Shown piece after piece: positions 9,311 through 20,512 of a DNA stretch of 64,000 bases. Source of the DNA: Salidesulfovibrio onnuriiensis (GTDB lineage: Bacteria > Desulfobacterota > Desulfovibrionia > Desulfovibrionales > Desulfovibrionaceae); assembly GCF_008001235.1 (NCBI RefSeq), contig NZ_CP040751.1:3413501-3477500 (forward strand). The letters run 5' to 3'. Within the stretch, counting starts at the first letter, position 1, and each line of letters opens with the position of its first letter. The notes under the pieces are model-generated. The model had not been told where the DNA came from. It did not search any database and worked only from the letters and a program-made list of their open reading frames with translations. A program made the translations under genes and the position numbers.

Positions 9311-10618
9311 ATGATGACTCAATTCGTCAGGGAATTCGCCCAGAAGCACAATCTGCACGGCAGGCGCACCGTGGTGGTGGGGGCCGGAAAGTCCGGCATT
9401 GCCGCCGCCCGGCTGCTGCACGCCCTGGGTGCGAAGGTCCGCTTGGTGGATGCCAGCGAATCCCTGCCCGCCGAAACCGTGGCCGAAGTGGAAAAGGTGG
9501 CCGAACTCCAGACCGGTCCCCACAGCAGGGAACAGTTCGCGGACGCTGACCTGGTGGTCATGTCCCCGGGCGTGCCCGCCAAGAAGCTGACTCCCTATTT
9601 CGGCGACCTGCCGGCCCGCAAGATCGTGGCCGAGCTGGAATTCGCCTCCTGGTTCATCCAGGCCCCGATCATCGCCATCACCGGGTCCAACGGCAAGACC
9701 ACGACCACCACGCTCATCGGAGAACTGCTGGAGAAATCCGGCAAGAACGTGTTCGTGGGCGGCAACATCGGCACCCCGCTGTGCGAATACCTGCTGAACA
9801 TGGACCGGGCAGACGTCATCGTGCTCGAAGTCTCCAGCTTCCAGCTCCAGAACTGCCGCCTGTTCCACCCGGACGTGGCCGTGTTCCTGAACATCGCCCC
9901 CAACCACCTGGACTACCACGAGGACATGGAGGAATACCTGGAGGCCAAGCTGCAGCTCTTTTCCCAGCAGACCCCGGAAGACCTGGCCGTGGTGCACGAA
10001 AGCCTCCGGCCCCTCATCGGCGAACGGAAGTTCACCGAGGCCGAGGTGGTCTGGTATTCCTCGGCAAAGCGCTTCGACGCCCCGCACCTGCCTGGCGAAC
10101 ACAACCGGGCCAATGTCCAGGCCGCGTGGCAGGCCGTGAAGCGCTTCGGCGTCAAACCCCGGGAGGCCGAAAAAATCATCAGCGAATTCAGGCCGCTGGA
10201 ACACCGCCTGGAAAACATCGGCCAAAAAAACGGTGTGAGCTTCATCAACGACTCCAAGGCAACCACCTTGGAGGCCGTGGCCGCCGCCGTGAAGAGCTTC
10301 GGCAAGAGCCCGGTACGCCTGCTCATGGGCGGCAAGTTCAAGGGCGGAGACGTGGCCGAGCTGGCCCGCCAGATGGAAGGCCGCGTGGCCCAGGTGGGCC
10401 TGTACGGCGCGAGCCGCGAGATATTCGAGGGCCCGCTCAAGAAGTATTTCCCGGTGTCCTGGGACGAGACCCTGGAACAGGCCGCAAAACGGCTCTTCAC
10501 GCACGCCAGGACCGGCGATGTGATCCTGCTCTCCCCCGGCACCTCCAGCTTTGACCAGTACCCCAACTACAAGGAACGGGGCGGCGACTTCAAACGCATT
10601 TTCGGAGAACTGAAGTAA
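9311..10618 (+). CDS. murD: UDP-MurNAc-L-alanine--D-glutamate ligase
   Basis: Adds D-glutamate to UDP-MurNAc-L-alanine in the cytoplasm. It has an N-terminal nucleotide-binding fold (VVVGAGKSGIAAARLL, about 21-36), the P-loop GSNGKTTTTT (about 125-134), and the C-terminal HRLENIG and NDSKATT region. Length is 435 residues, normal for the family. Two adjacent ATGs (9311 and 9314) are possible starts. The stop TAA shares its last base with the ftsW start. Confidence 0.96.
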   Translation: MMTQFVREFAQKHNLHGRRTVVVGAGKSGIAAARLLHALGAKVRLVDASESLPAETVAEVEKVAELQTGPHSREQFADADLVVMSPGVPAKKLTPYFGDLPARKIVAELEFASWFIQAPIIAITGSNGKTTTTTLIGELLEKSGKNVFVGGNIGTPLCEYLLNMDRADVIVLEVSSFQLQNCRLFHPDVAVFLNIAPNHLDYHEDMEEYLEAKLQLFSQQTPEDLAVVHESLRPLIGERKFTEAEVVWYSSAKRFDAPHLPGEHNRANVQAAWQAVKRFGVKPREAEKIISEFRPLEHRLENIGQKNGVSFINDSKATTLEAVAAAVKSFGKSPVRLLMGGKFKGGDVAELARQMEGRVAQVGLYGASREIFEGPLKKYFPVSWDETLEQAAKRLFTHARTGDVILLSPGTSSFDQYPNYKERGGDFKRIFGELK

Positions 10619-11763
10619 TGAACCGCAACTCTCGGCATAAGCCCAAACTGCAGACGGCGCAGGCCGCTCAAGCCATCGGCCGCATGGACCACTGGCTCTT
10701 GCTCGCCACCCTGCTGCTGGCCGGTTTCGGGCTGATCATGGTGCTCTCCTCCAGCGGCATCATGGCCGAGCGCTTTTACAGCGACAAATACCACTTCTTC
10801 AAAAAGCAGTGCGTGTTCGCCGCCGCGGGCCTGACCGTCATGTTCGTGGCCTCGCGCCTCCCCCGCCGCTACATCTACGGCATGACCTATCTCTGGCTGT
10901 TCATCGTGCTGGCCCTGCTGGTGCTCTGCGGGCTCACCCCCCTGGGCGTGCGCGTGGGCGGCGCCTCCCGCTGGATCTCCCTCGGGGCCTTCAACATCCA
11001 GCCCCTGGAGCTGGCCAAGCCCGCACTGGTCGTCTACCTGGCCTATTTCTTCGCCAAGCAGCAGGACAACGTGAAGCATTTTTCCATCGGCTTCATACCG
11101 CCATTCGCGGTCACGGGCCTGCTCTGCGGCCTGCTCATGCTCCAGCCGGACTTCGGCGGGGCCGTGTTCCTGTCCGCCATTCTCTTCTTCATGTGTGCAG
11201 TTGGTGGCACAAGATTGTCATACCTTTTTACAGCGGGCATCTTCGGCGGGTTCCTCGGCTGGAAGCTCATCGCATCCTCGCCGTACCGCTTCAAGCGCTG
11301 GACCGCGTTCCTCGATCCGTTCGCCAGCGCACAGAACGAAGGGTACCAGCTGGTTCAGTCCCTGTATGCCTTCGGCTCGGGCAAGACCTTCGGCACCGGC
11401 CTGGGCGCGGGCAAACAGAAGCTCTTTTTCCTGCCCGAAGCGCACAACGACTTCATCATGGCCGTGGTGGGCGAGGAACTGGGATTCGTGGGCATGAGCC
11501 TCTTCTTCATTCTCATCGCCTTTTTCCTGCATAGGGCCTTCCGCGTGGCCATCCAACAGGAGGATCTCCAGGACCGGTTCACGGCCTTCGGCATGACCCT
11601 GGTGCTGGCCCTGGGCTTCGTGCTCAACCTGGCGGTGGTGCTGGGCACCGTGCCGCCCAAGGGCGTGGCCATGCCCTTCATGAGCTACGGCGGTTCCAAC
11701 CTGCTGGCCTCGTTCATCTGCGCGGGCGTGCTGCTGAACATTTCCCGGGGAGGCGGCCGATGA
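10618..11763 (+). CDS. ftsW: Peptidoglycan glycosyltransferase FtsW
   Basis: SEDS-family membrane polymerase that builds septal glycan strands from lipid II together with FtsI. The 381-residue protein has a short basic cytoplasmic N-terminus and about ten membrane helices. Family-specific stretches are GGASRWISLGAFNIQPLELAK, PDFGGA, and the C-terminal VPPKGVAMPFMSYGGSN. It overlaps murD by one base and murG by four (ATGA). Confidence 0.95.
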   Translation: MNRNSRHKPKLQTAQAAQAIGRMDHWLLLATLLLAGFGLIMVLSSSGIMAERFYSDKYHFFKKQCVFAAAGLTVMFVASRLPRRYIYGMTYLWLFIVLALLVLCGLTPLGVRVGGASRWISLGAFNIQPLELAKPALVVYLAYFFAKQQDNVKHFSIGFIPPFAVTGLLCGLLMLQPDFGGAVFLSAILFFMCAVGGTRLSYLFTAGIFGGFLGWKLIASSPYRFKRWTAFLDPFASAQNEGYQLVQSLYAFGSGKTFGTGLGAGKQKLFFLPEAHNDFIMAVVGEELGFVGMSLFFILIAFFLHRAFRVAIQQEDLQDRFTAFGMTLVLALGFVLNLAVVLGTVPPKGVAMPFMSYGGSNLLASFICAGVLLNISRGGGR

Positions 11764-12833
11764 AACTGGATCGTGTCGTGCTCACCACCGGCGGCACAGC
11801 GGGCCACATCTTCCCGGCCCTGGCCGTGGCCGACGAGCTGCGCTCCCGCAACCCCGAGTGCGCCATCCTCTTCCTGGGCGGCAACGGCCCGGAAGGCGCG
11901 CTGGCCCACAAGCACGGCCTGGAATTCCGCGAGCTTCCGGCCAAGGGCATCATGGGCAAGGGCCTGGGCGCGAAGATCAACGGCGTGCTGCAGGTCTTCC
12001 GGGGCATTCTGAAGGCTCGCGGGGAACTGAAGAATTTCAAGCCGCAGGTGGTGGCCGGTTTCGGCGGCTACGCCGGATTCAGCCCGGTGATCGCGGCAAC
12101 CATGCAGGGCATCCCCAGCGCCGTGCACGAGCAGAACTCGGTGCCGGGCGTGACCAACCGCCTGCTGGGCAAACGCGTGGACCGCGTGTTCCTGTCCTTC
12201 GAGGACACCACGGGCGGGTTCCCCGCGGCAAAGACGCAGCGCACGGGCAACCCGGTGCGCAAGGAAATTTTCGAGGCGCGCGGAAAGGCCGGGGCAGGCA
12301 GGAACCTGCTCATCTTGGGTGGAAGCCAGGGAGCCAAGGCCATCAACGACGCCGTCATCGACATGCTGCCGGGCCTCATGGAGCGGGGAATCACCCTGCT
12401 GCACCAGGCCGGAAGCGCGGACAAGGACCGCGTTCGGCGGGCATACGAACAGGCCGGGGCAAACCCGGCGCAGGTAAAAGGATTCATGGAAGACATGGGC
12501 GCTGCCTACGCCTGGGCCGACCTGGCCATCTGCCGCAGCGGCGCGTCCACGGTCTTTGAAATAGCGGCGGCAGGGGTGCCGGCCATCTTCGTGCCCTTCC
12601 CCTTCGCCACCCACGACCACCAGACAATGAACGCCAGGGCCATGGAGCAGGCCGGCGCGGCAAGGCTCGTCCCCCAGGGAGAGATCGCCGGGCTGGCGAA
12701 TATGGTGCGGGACCTCATGGAGTCCCCGGAAACGCTCCGGACCATGGCGGAAAAAGCGGCCTCGAACGCTGCGCCCCGTGCGGCGGCAGCCATCGCCGAC
12801 GGGCTCGAACAGCTCGCGGAAAAGACCGCATAA
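11760..12833 (+). CDS. murG: UDP-GlcNAc:lipid I N-acetylglucosaminyltransferase MurG
   Basis: Peripheral membrane enzyme that converts lipid I to lipid II. The 357-residue GT-B protein has the N-terminal glycine loop [16 protein letters not shown] (about 10-25), [11 protein letters not shown] and HEQNSVPG. In the C-terminal domain it has [11 protein letters not shown], plus the donor-binding [19 protein letters not shown] and FATHDHQ regions. Length and motifs are standard. It overlaps ftsW and is followed after 14 bases by murC. Confidence 0.96.
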   Translation: MKLDRVVLTTGGTAGHIFPALAVADELRSRNPECAILFLGGNGPEGALAHKHGLEFRELPAKGIMGKGLGAKINGVLQVFRGILKARGELKNFKPQVVAGFGGYAGFSPVIAATMQGIPSAVHEQNSVPGVTNRLLGKRVDRVFLSFEDTTGGFPAAKTQRTGNPVRKEIFEARGKAGAGRNLLILGGSQGAKAINDAVIDMLPGLMERGITLLHQAGSADKDRVRRAYEQAGANPAQVKGFMEDMGAAYAWADLAICRSGASTVFEIAAAGVPAIFVPFPFATHDHQTMNARAMEQAGAARLVPQGEIAGLANMVRDLMESPETLRTMAEKAASNAAPRAAAAIADGLEQLAEKTA

Positions 12834-12847
12834 GGAAGGATTTCGAT

Positions 12848-14296
<1,449 letters not shown>

Positions 14297-14306
14297 GGAT
14301 ACGACC

Positions 14307-15188
14307 ATGGCCCTTGAATTCAGAAAGAACCCGAGCCTCCGGGAATTGACCACGCTCGAACTCGGCGGCACCGCCGAGCTGGAGGTCACGGTCCGCCAGG
14401 AAGGCGATCTCGACGAACTGGCCGAGTTCATTCTGTCCGAGCAGCTCCGCCCCCTGGTCATCGGCTGGGGAAGCAACATGCTCTTTTCCGACGGGCACCA
14501 CGACCTGGCGCTCATCAGGATGGAGGGGGCCGCCGCGCCCGACCGCGTGGAGCACGAAGGCGAGACCCTGATCTTCCGCGCCGGTGCGGGCATGCGCCTT
14601 CCCGGCGTACTGGGATGGGCCCAGAAGGCCGGACTCACGGGCATGGAAAACCTGGCCGGAATCCCCGGTTCCGTAGGCGGAGCCGTGGCCATGAACGCGG
14701 GATCCTATGGCACGGAGATCAAGGACATCGTGCGCAGGGTTCGGCTCTGGACCCCGGCGCAGGGCCTGTTCTGGAAAGATGTGGACCAATGCAGTTGGGG
14801 CTACCGCCACTTCGACCCCGCCATCGGCTTCCCCAAATGCCTCATCTGGGAAGTGGAGATGGCGCTCAGGGAGTCGGACCCCAAGACGGTCAAGAAGAAC
14901 ACCCTGAACACGTACGAAAAGAAAAAAGGCACGCAGCCCGTCACCGCCAAGAGCGCGGGGTGCGTGTTCAAGAACCCCGAAGGGGAAAGCGCGGGCAGGC
15001 TCCTGGACAGGGCCGGATTCCGGGGACGGGGCGTGGGCAACATGGCCTTTTCCGAAATGCACGCCAACTTCCTGGTCAACCTGGGAGGCGGCGCCAGCGC
15101 CGAGGCGCTGGAACTGATCGACCAGGCCCGAAAGGCAGTGAACGAACAATTCGGCATCAACCTTGAGACGGAGGTCATCTGCATATGA
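14307..15188 (+). CDS. murB: UDP-N-acetylenolpyruvoylglucosamine reductase MurB
   Basis: FAD-dependent enzyme that reduces UDP-GlcNAc-enolpyruvate to UDP-MurNAc. The 293-residue protein has the FAD-binding PLVIGWGSNMLFSD and GIPGSVGGAVAMNAGSYG regions and a C-terminal substrate domain. At the position of the usual catalytic serine (SAGS in many enzymes) it reads KSAGCVFKNP, so cysteine probably acts as the proton donor. As far as I recall, some bacterial MurB proteins share this. Placing murB between murC and ftsQ is a common dcw arrangement. Its stop overlaps the ftsQ start. Confidence 0.95.
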   Translation: MALEFRKNPSLRELTTLELGGTAELEVTVRQEGDLDELAEFILSEQLRPLVIGWGSNMLFSDGHHDLALIRMEGAAAPDRVEHEGETLIFRAGAGMRLPGVLGWAQKAGLTGMENLAGIPGSVGGAVAMNAGSYGTEIKDIVRRVRLWTPAQGLFWKDVDQCSWGYRHFDPAIGFPKCLIWEVEMALRESDPKTVKKNTLNTYEKKKGTQPVTAKSAGCVFKNPEGESAGRLLDRAGFRGRGVGNMAFSEMHANFLVNLGGGASAEALELIDQARKAVNEQFGINLETEVICI

Positions 15189-16045
15189 GTACCCTGGCCG
15201 TCAACAAGGGAAGCAAGCTCAAGCTGGGCGCCAACAAGCACAAGAGCAACCGGTTCCGCAAGGCCGCGCGCAAACCCGCGCGCCACACCCACGGCGAGAG
15301 CATCATGGGCTTCATCACCCGGGTCTTCATGGCCATGATCGCCATGGGCCTGCTTATCGTGCTGGGCATCGCCCTGCTCTATGGCTACCGCTGGATCACG
15401 GCCCACCCCTCGCTGGCGCTCAAGGATATTTCCGTGGCCGGAAACAGCCACCTGAGCAACGGCGACGTGCTGGAGCTGGCCGAGATCAAGCTGGGCCAGA
15501 ACAGCCTGGACCTCAATCTCACGGAAGTGGAGAACGCGGTCTCGGCCAACCCCTGGGTGTCCTCGGCGGCCATCCGCCGGGAACTGCCGGGTAGGCTGGT
15601 CATCTCCATCCAGGAACGCGTGCCGGAATTCTGGACGCGCCAGGGCAGCGGGCTCTACTACGCGGACAAGGACGGACGCGTCATCGCCCCCATGCACCCG
15701 GGCGAGACCGCATCCCTGCCCATCCTGGACATCGGGGACGGCATGTACCCGGGCGACACCCGGCTTTCGGAACTGCTGGGCATGATCCGAGGCCCGGAAA
15801 CCCCGTTTGACATGGGCCAGGTGGCCTGGGTCAAGGTCCTGGGCTCCCGGCAGGTGGAAATATTTCTCGACGGACAAAAACTGGCCCTGCGCATGGATCT
15901 TTCCGGCTGGCAGGAACAGTTCAAGAGAATAAAGGCCGTGTGGAGCGATCTGGCGCGGCGCGGCGAATTCGCCGACGCAGCCATGATATCGGCCACCGGC
16001 GACAAGGTTTGGGTAACGAGGCGCGGCCAGGGAACCGCGTCGTAA
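15185..16045 (+). CDS. ftsQ: Cell division protein FtsQ
   Basis: Bitopic divisome protein linking FtsA/FtsZ-side and periplasmic septal enzymes through FtsB and FtsL. It has a basic cytoplasmic tail (about 1-40), one membrane helix (about 43-67), a periplasmic POTRA domain beginning LALKDISVAGNSHLSNGDVL (about 77-150), and the FtsQ beta domain behind it. It is 286 residues, within the family range. Position between murB and ftsA supports the call, as sequence conservation is low outside POTRA. It overlaps murB by four bases. Confidence 0.92.
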   Translation: MSTLAVNKGSKLKLGANKHKSNRFRKAARKPARHTHGESIMGFITRVFMAMIAMGLLIVLGIALLYGYRWITAHPSLALKDISVAGNSHLSNGDVLELAEIKLGQNSLDLNLTEVENAVSANPWVSSAAIRRELPGRLVISIQERVPEFWTRQGSGLYYADKDGRVIAPMHPGETASLPILDIGDGMYPGDTRLSELLGMIRGPETPFDMGQVAWVKVLGSRQVEIFLDGQKLALRMDLSGWQEQFKRIKAVWSDLARRGEFADAAMISATGDKVWVTRRGQGTAS

Positions 16046-16079
16046 TATAACGATGACAGGGAACTAAGGAGTATCTTTC

Positions 16080-17324
16080 ATGGCCAAAAACGATCTCATC
16101 GTCGGCCTTGACGTCGGAACCACGAAAATTTGCGTGGTGGTCGGCGAAGTCACCGAAGAAGGCGGCGTCGACGTCATTGGTCTCGGCACCAGCCCCTCCA
16201 CGGGACTGCGCCGCGGCGTCGTGGTCAACATCGAAAAAACGGTCCAGTGCGTGAAAAAGGCGCTGGAGGACGCGGAACTCATGGCGGGCTGCGACATCCG
16301 CAGCGTCTACGCGGGTATCGCGGGCAGCCATATCCAGGGCTTCAACAGCCACGGGGTCATCGCGGTCAAGGGCGGCGAAGTGACCCAGCGCGATGTGGAC
16401 AGGGTTATCGAGGCCGCCAAGGCCATCGCCATCCCCATGGACCGCGAAGTGCTGCACACCCTGCCCCAGGAATTCATCGTGGACGACCAGCGAGGCATCG
16501 CCGATCCCCTGGGCATGGCCGGGGTGCGCCTGGAAGTAAAGGTGCACATCGTCACCGGCGCCGTCACCTCCGCGCAGAATATCATCCGGTCCTGCAACCG
16601 CTCCGGCCTGGACGTTTCCAACATCGTCCTGGAATCGCTGGCCTCCAGCAAGGCCGTGCTCTCCCCCGAGGAACGGGAGATCGGCGTGGCCCTGGTGGAC
16701 ATCGGTGGCGGCACCACGGACCTGGCAATCTTCTCCAAGGACAGCATCAAGCACACCTCGGTGCTGGCGCTCGGCGGTCACAACCTGACCAACGACATCG
16801 CCTACGGCCTGCGGACCCCCATGGTCTCGGCCGAACAGATCAAGATCGACCACGGCTGCGCCATGGCCGACCTGATCACCACCGACGAGATCATCGAGGT
16901 GCCCAGCGTGGGCGGGCGCGAATCCCGCACCATGAGCAAGCGCGTGCTGGCCGAGATCTGCGAGCCCCGCTGCGAGGAAATCCTGGCCCTGGTGGACCAG
17001 GAACTGATCAAGTCCGGATTCAAGAACCTGATTGCCGCAGGCGTCGTGCTCACGGGCGGGACCTGCCTCATCGACGGCATCCAGGAACTCGCGGAACAGA
17101 TTTTCGACCTCCCCGTACGCATCGGCTCCCCCACCGGCGTGGGCGGCCTGAGCTCGGAGGTCAACAGTCCCATGTATGCGACGGCCGTCGGCCTGCTCAT
17201 GCACGGCGCGGAAGAGGAAGGCGGCTCCGGCGCGACCCGCCAGAAGGCTTTCCGCGTCCGGGACGATTCACCTTTTGACCGCATTCTGGGCAGGATGCGG
17301 AAATGGTTTACTGACATTGCCTAA
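16080..17324 (+). CDS. ftsA: Cell division protein FtsA
   Basis: Actin-like ATPase that tethers FtsZ filaments to the inner membrane. The 414-residue protein has the phosphate-1 motif VGLDVGTTKICVVVGE near the N-terminus and the FtsA-specific 1C region. The phosphate-2 motif is LVDIGGGTTDLAIF, followed by the adenosine loop VLTGGTCLIDGI. The C-terminus DRILGRMRKWFTDIA is an amphipathic membrane-targeting helix. AAGGAG lies seven to eight bases before the ATG. ftsZ follows after 26 bases. Confidence 0.97.
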   Translation: MAKNDLIVGLDVGTTKICVVVGEVTEEGGVDVIGLGTSPSTGLRRGVVVNIEKTVQCVKKALEDAELMAGCDIRSVYAGIAGSHIQGFNSHGVIAVKGGEVTQRDVDRVIEAAKAIAIPMDREVLHTLPQEFIVDDQRGIADPLGMAGVRLEVKVHIVTGAVTSAQNIIRSCNRSGLDVSNIVLESLASSKAVLSPEEREIGVALVDIGGGTTDLAIFSKDSIKHTSVLALGGHNLTNDIAYGLRTPMVSAEQIKIDHGCAMADLITTDEIIEVPSVGGRESRTMSKRVLAEICEPRCEEILALVDQELIKSGFKNLIAAGVVLTGGTCLIDGIQELAEQIFDLPVRIGSPTGVGGLSSEVNSPMYATAVGLLMHGAEEEGGSGATRQKAFRVRDDSPFDRILGRMRKWFTDIA

Positions 17325-17350
17325 CCTTTGACAGGGAACAGGAGGAAGGA

Positions 17351-18625
17351 ATGGAATTCTTCGAAATCGAACATGACACCAGCGCGAAGATCAAAGTGGT
17401 CGGCTGCGGTGGCGGCGGAGGAAACGCGGTCAACAACATGATCATGTCGTCCATGAAGGGCGTGCAGTTCATCGTTGCCAACACCGACGCGCAGGACATT
17501 CACAAGTCGCTCGCCGACAACAAGATCCAGATGGGCGAACAGCTCACCAAGGGTCTTGGCGCGGGTGCCAACCCGGAAGTGGGCGCCAACGCGGCCATGG
17601 AATCCGAGGCCGTCATCCGCGAGGCCCTGGAAGGCGCGGACATGGTCTTCATCACCGCGGGCATGGGCGGCGGCACCGGCACGGGCTCGGCCCCGGTTGT
17701 GGCCCGCATCGCCAAGGAGCTGGGCGCGCTCACCGTGGGCGTGGTCACCAAGCCCTTCTACTTCGAGGGCAAGCGCCGCCTGCAGCAGGCTTCCGAAGGC
17801 ACCAAGGCCCTGGCCGACGTGGTGGACTCCATCATCACCATCCCCAACGACCGCCTGCTCCAGCTGGCCGCCAAAAAGGCGTCCTTCGCGGACATGCTCA
17901 AGAAGGCCGACGAGGTCCTCTACTACGCGGTCAAGGGCATCGCCGACCTGATCACCGTGCACGGCCTCATCAACCTCGACTTCGCGGACGTGAAGGCGGT
18001 CATGGGCTCCTCGGGCATGGCGCTCATGGGCACCGGCATCGCCTCCGGCGAAGGACGCGCCAAGGAAGCGGCCATGAAGGCCATCACCAGCCCGCTGCTG
18101 GAAGACGTGTCCATCGAGGGCGCACGCGGCGTGCTCATCAACATCACCTGTGGCCCGGACATGCTCATCGACGAGGTATCCGAAGCCGCGGACATCATCT
18201 ACAAAGAGGCCCACGACGAAGCCGAAATTTTCTTCGGAACCGTCTTCGATCCCGATGCGGGCGACGAAATGCGCATCACGGTCATCGCCACCGGCATCCA
18301 GCAGGCAATGGAAGAGCCGGAACCCGCGCTTTCCCGCGCCGAACAGCAGAAGCTCATGCTGCTCGGACCCCGGGGCGTGAAGCGCAAGGCCGCCGCCGAA
18401 GGCGAAGCCAAGCCCATGCGCGATGGCCACCGCCGCATCGTCGAAGGCAACATGAACATCCCCACCTACCTGCGCAAGCAGGGCGGACTGACCAACATCG
18501 ACCAGGAGCCCATGGTGGAGCCCCAGATGTCCAGCCGCGCCGTTGCCGGACCGGGCGAGGAGGAGTTCATCTTCGAAGAGGATAATTTCGACGTTCCCGC
18601 GTTCATTCGCAAGAACTGCGACTAG
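17351..18625 (+). CDS. ftsZ: Cell division GTPase FtsZ
   Basis: Tubulin-like GTPase that forms the division ring. It has the glycine-rich VVGCGGGGGNAVNNM (about 16-30), the tubulin signature GGGTGTG (about 106-112), and the catalytic T7 loop NLDFADVKAVM. A linker of about 80 residues leads to the C-terminal peptide DVPAFIRKN, which binds FtsA. It is 424 residues, slightly longer than the Escherichia coli protein because of the linker. A strong GGAGGAAGG ribosome site precedes the ATG. It is the last gene of the dcw cluster. Confidence 0.98.
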   Translation: MEFFEIEHDTSAKIKVVGCGGGGGNAVNNMIMSSMKGVQFIVANTDAQDIHKSLADNKIQMGEQLTKGLGAGANPEVGANAAMESEAVIREALEGADMVFITAGMGGGTGTGSAPVVARIAKELGALTVGVVTKPFYFEGKRRLQQASEGTKALADVVDSIITIPNDRLLQLAAKKASFADMLKKADEVLYYAVKGIADLITVHGLINLDFADVKAVMGSSGMALMGTGIASGEGRAKEAAMKAITSPLLEDVSIEGARGVLINITCGPDMLIDEVSEAADIIYKEAHDEAEIFFGTVFDPDAGDEMRITVIATGIQQAMEEPEPALSRAEQQKLMLLGPRGVKRKAAAEGEAKPMRDGHRRIVEGNMNIPTYLRKQGGLTNIDQEPMVEPQMSSRAVAGPGEEEFIFEEDNFDVPAFIRKNCD

Positions 18626-18687
18626 GACCGGAAACGTGAAACTGCCATCCACGCCTCGGCGCGCAAGGTTGAGGAGCCATTGCTGAC

Positions 18688-20346
18688 GTGAAGCGCCCGC
18701 TGTTTTACGGCCGGAAGGAGCCCGAGGTTCCTGATCCCGGTGGTCGTCTGCCCACGGCCCTGGTGATTCCCGGCGGCGAGGGCATGGCAGTATCCACACT
18801 AGGCTGGCAGGCGGTTTACCGCCATCTTGCACAGGCACCGCAACTCGCTGTGGAGCGGGTCTTCCCGGACAAGCTTGGTCGGGGAGACAGCGGCGGCCCC
18901 CCTGTGACAAGGGAAAGCCAAAGCCCGTTATCCTCATTCCCTGTCATCGCCCTGAGCGTCACTTACGAGGAGGACTACCTTCTCCTTGTAAGGACGCTCG
19001 GGGCAGCGGGTATCCCTCCCCTGGCAGCGGACCGCGAGGGATTCCCCCTGATCATGGCGGGAGGGCCACCGGCCTTTCTGAACCCGGCGCCCATCGCGCC
19101 CTTTGTGGACCTCTTCTGGGTGGGCGAAGCCGACGACAGCTTTCTGCCCCTGTTCCTGGAGCTCAAGGAACACATCTACAAGGGCGGCACTAAGGAAGAA
19201 TTTCTGGAAGCGGTCAAGGACCGGCCCGGCCTTCTCGTGCCCGGCAGGACAACGGGTCCGGTCAAGCGGCTGGTCACCAGCCGGGACAAGATCCTGCACG
19301 ACCCGGCCTTTTCCTGCTTCATCTCCAGCAAGGCCACCTTCAAGGACACCCTGCTCATCGAGGTCAACCGGGGCTGCCCCTACGGCTGCCGCTTCTGCGC
19401 GGCCGGGTACATCTACCGCCCTCCCCGCCACGTGGAGGTGGAGCAGATGAAGGAGCTGGTGGAATACACCCAGCCCATGAAAGTCGGTCTGGTGGGCACG
19501 GCCCTCACGGACTGGCCCGACCTGCTGCCGTTCCTGACCTGGCTCCACGAACGCAAGACAAAATTTTCCCTGTCCTCCATGCGCGCGGACGGCATCACCG
19601 AGGAACTGCTCGTATTCCTGCGCAAGTGCGGCATCCGCACCATCACCCTGGCCCTGGAGGGGGCCAGCCAGCGGCTGCGCGACATGGCCAGCAAGAAGCT
19701 GGACGTTGAGGATTTCCTCAAGGCCGTGCGCCTGTGCGCCCGGTATGGGGTCAACCACCTCAAGATGTATCTCATCGCGGGCTGGCCCGGCGAAACCGAC
19801 CAGGACTACGAGGAGCTGCGCGAACTCATCGGCGAGGTGGTGCGCATCCGCTCCGAGGAGCCGGGTGGCAAGAAGAAAAGTTTCATGCGCATCACCATCG
19901 GAGTGAGCACCCTGGTGCCCAAGCCCTTCACGCCGTTCCAGTGGGCACCCATGGCGGGCGAGGAGGAGCAGACCCGCAGGCTCAAGGGCGTGGCCAAGAT
20001 GGTCAAGCAATACAAAGGGGTGAGCCTGCACCACGACTCGGCCTGGCAGGCACGGCTCCAGGGGCTGCTGGCCCGGGGCGACGAAAAGGTGGCCCGGTTC
20101 ATCCAGCTTGCGGCCGAGCATGGCGGCTGGAAAAAGGCCTTCCGGCAATGGGACGGCGATCCCGGCTGGTACATCGACCGCGAGCGCGGCGAAGACGAGT
20201 CCTTCCCCTGGGAAATCATCGATATCGGGGTCAAGCGCGAATACCTCTACAAGGAATGGGAGCGCGCCAAGGAGGCCAGGGTTTCCCCGGGCTGTTCGCA
20301 AAAGGACTGCCCCGAGTGCCGCAGGTGCGGCATGGAGGAATTCTGA
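18688..20346 (+). CDS. Radical SAM protein, uncharacterised, with B12-binding-like N-terminus
   Basis: Probable iron-sulfur enzyme that cleaves S-adenosylmethionine to a radical; the substrate is unknown. The cluster motif is C230-PYG-C234-RF-C237 (CxxxCxxC). The region before it (VTYEEDYLLLVRTLGAAGIP, IMAGGPPAFLNP) resembles the N-terminal domain of the radical SAM family that in other bacteria is fused to or sits beside DUF2344. The C-terminus carries a further cysteine cluster (CSQKDCPECRRC) that could hold an extra metal centre. The start is a GTG behind GAGGAG. It follows ftsZ by 62 bases, so it may be transcribed with it. Confidence 0.75.
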   Translation: MKRPLFYGRKEPEVPDPGGRLPTALVIPGGEGMAVSTLGWQAVYRHLAQAPQLAVERVFPDKLGRGDSGGPPVTRESQSPLSSFPVIALSVTYEEDYLLLVRTLGAAGIPPLAADREGFPLIMAGGPPAFLNPAPIAPFVDLFWVGEADDSFLPLFLELKEHIYKGGTKEEFLEAVKDRPGLLVPGRTTGPVKRLVTSRDKILHDPAFSCFISSKATFKDTLLIEVNRGCPYGCRFCAAGYIYRPPRHVEVEQMKELVEYTQPMKVGLVGTALTDWPDLLPFLTWLHERKTKFSLSSMRADGITEELLVFLRKCGIRTITLALEGASQRLRDMASKKLDVEDFLKAVRLCARYGVNHLKMYLIAGWPGETDQDYEELRELIGEVVRIRSEEPGGKKKSFMRITIGVSTLVPKPFTPFQWAPMAGEEEQTRRLKGVAKMVKQYKGVSLHHDSAWQARLQGLLARGDEKVARFIQLAAEHGGWKKAFRQWDGDPGWYIDRERGEDESFPWEIIDIGVKREYLYKEWERAKEARVSPGCSQKDCPECRRCGMEEF

Positions 20347-20388
20347 ACGGATCTTCCGGGCTGAACAGCCCTGTTCCCGGAACACACG

Positions 20389-20418
20389 CCCCCCGGTCAA
20401 ATGATCGGGGGGCTTTTT
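20389..20418 (+). terminator. Rho-independent terminator after the radical SAM gene
   Basis: A 10-bp stem with one G-T pair (CCCCCCGGTC, AAAT loop, then GATCGGGGGG) is followed by CTTTTTCT. Confidence 0.85.
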
Positions 20419-20512
20419 CTCCCCCCATACCGCAGCGAATAGTTTATATTATCATACCTACGAATAAGCACGTGTACTATCGTATATTCGATTTTAGACG
20501 CGGAGGTATGCA

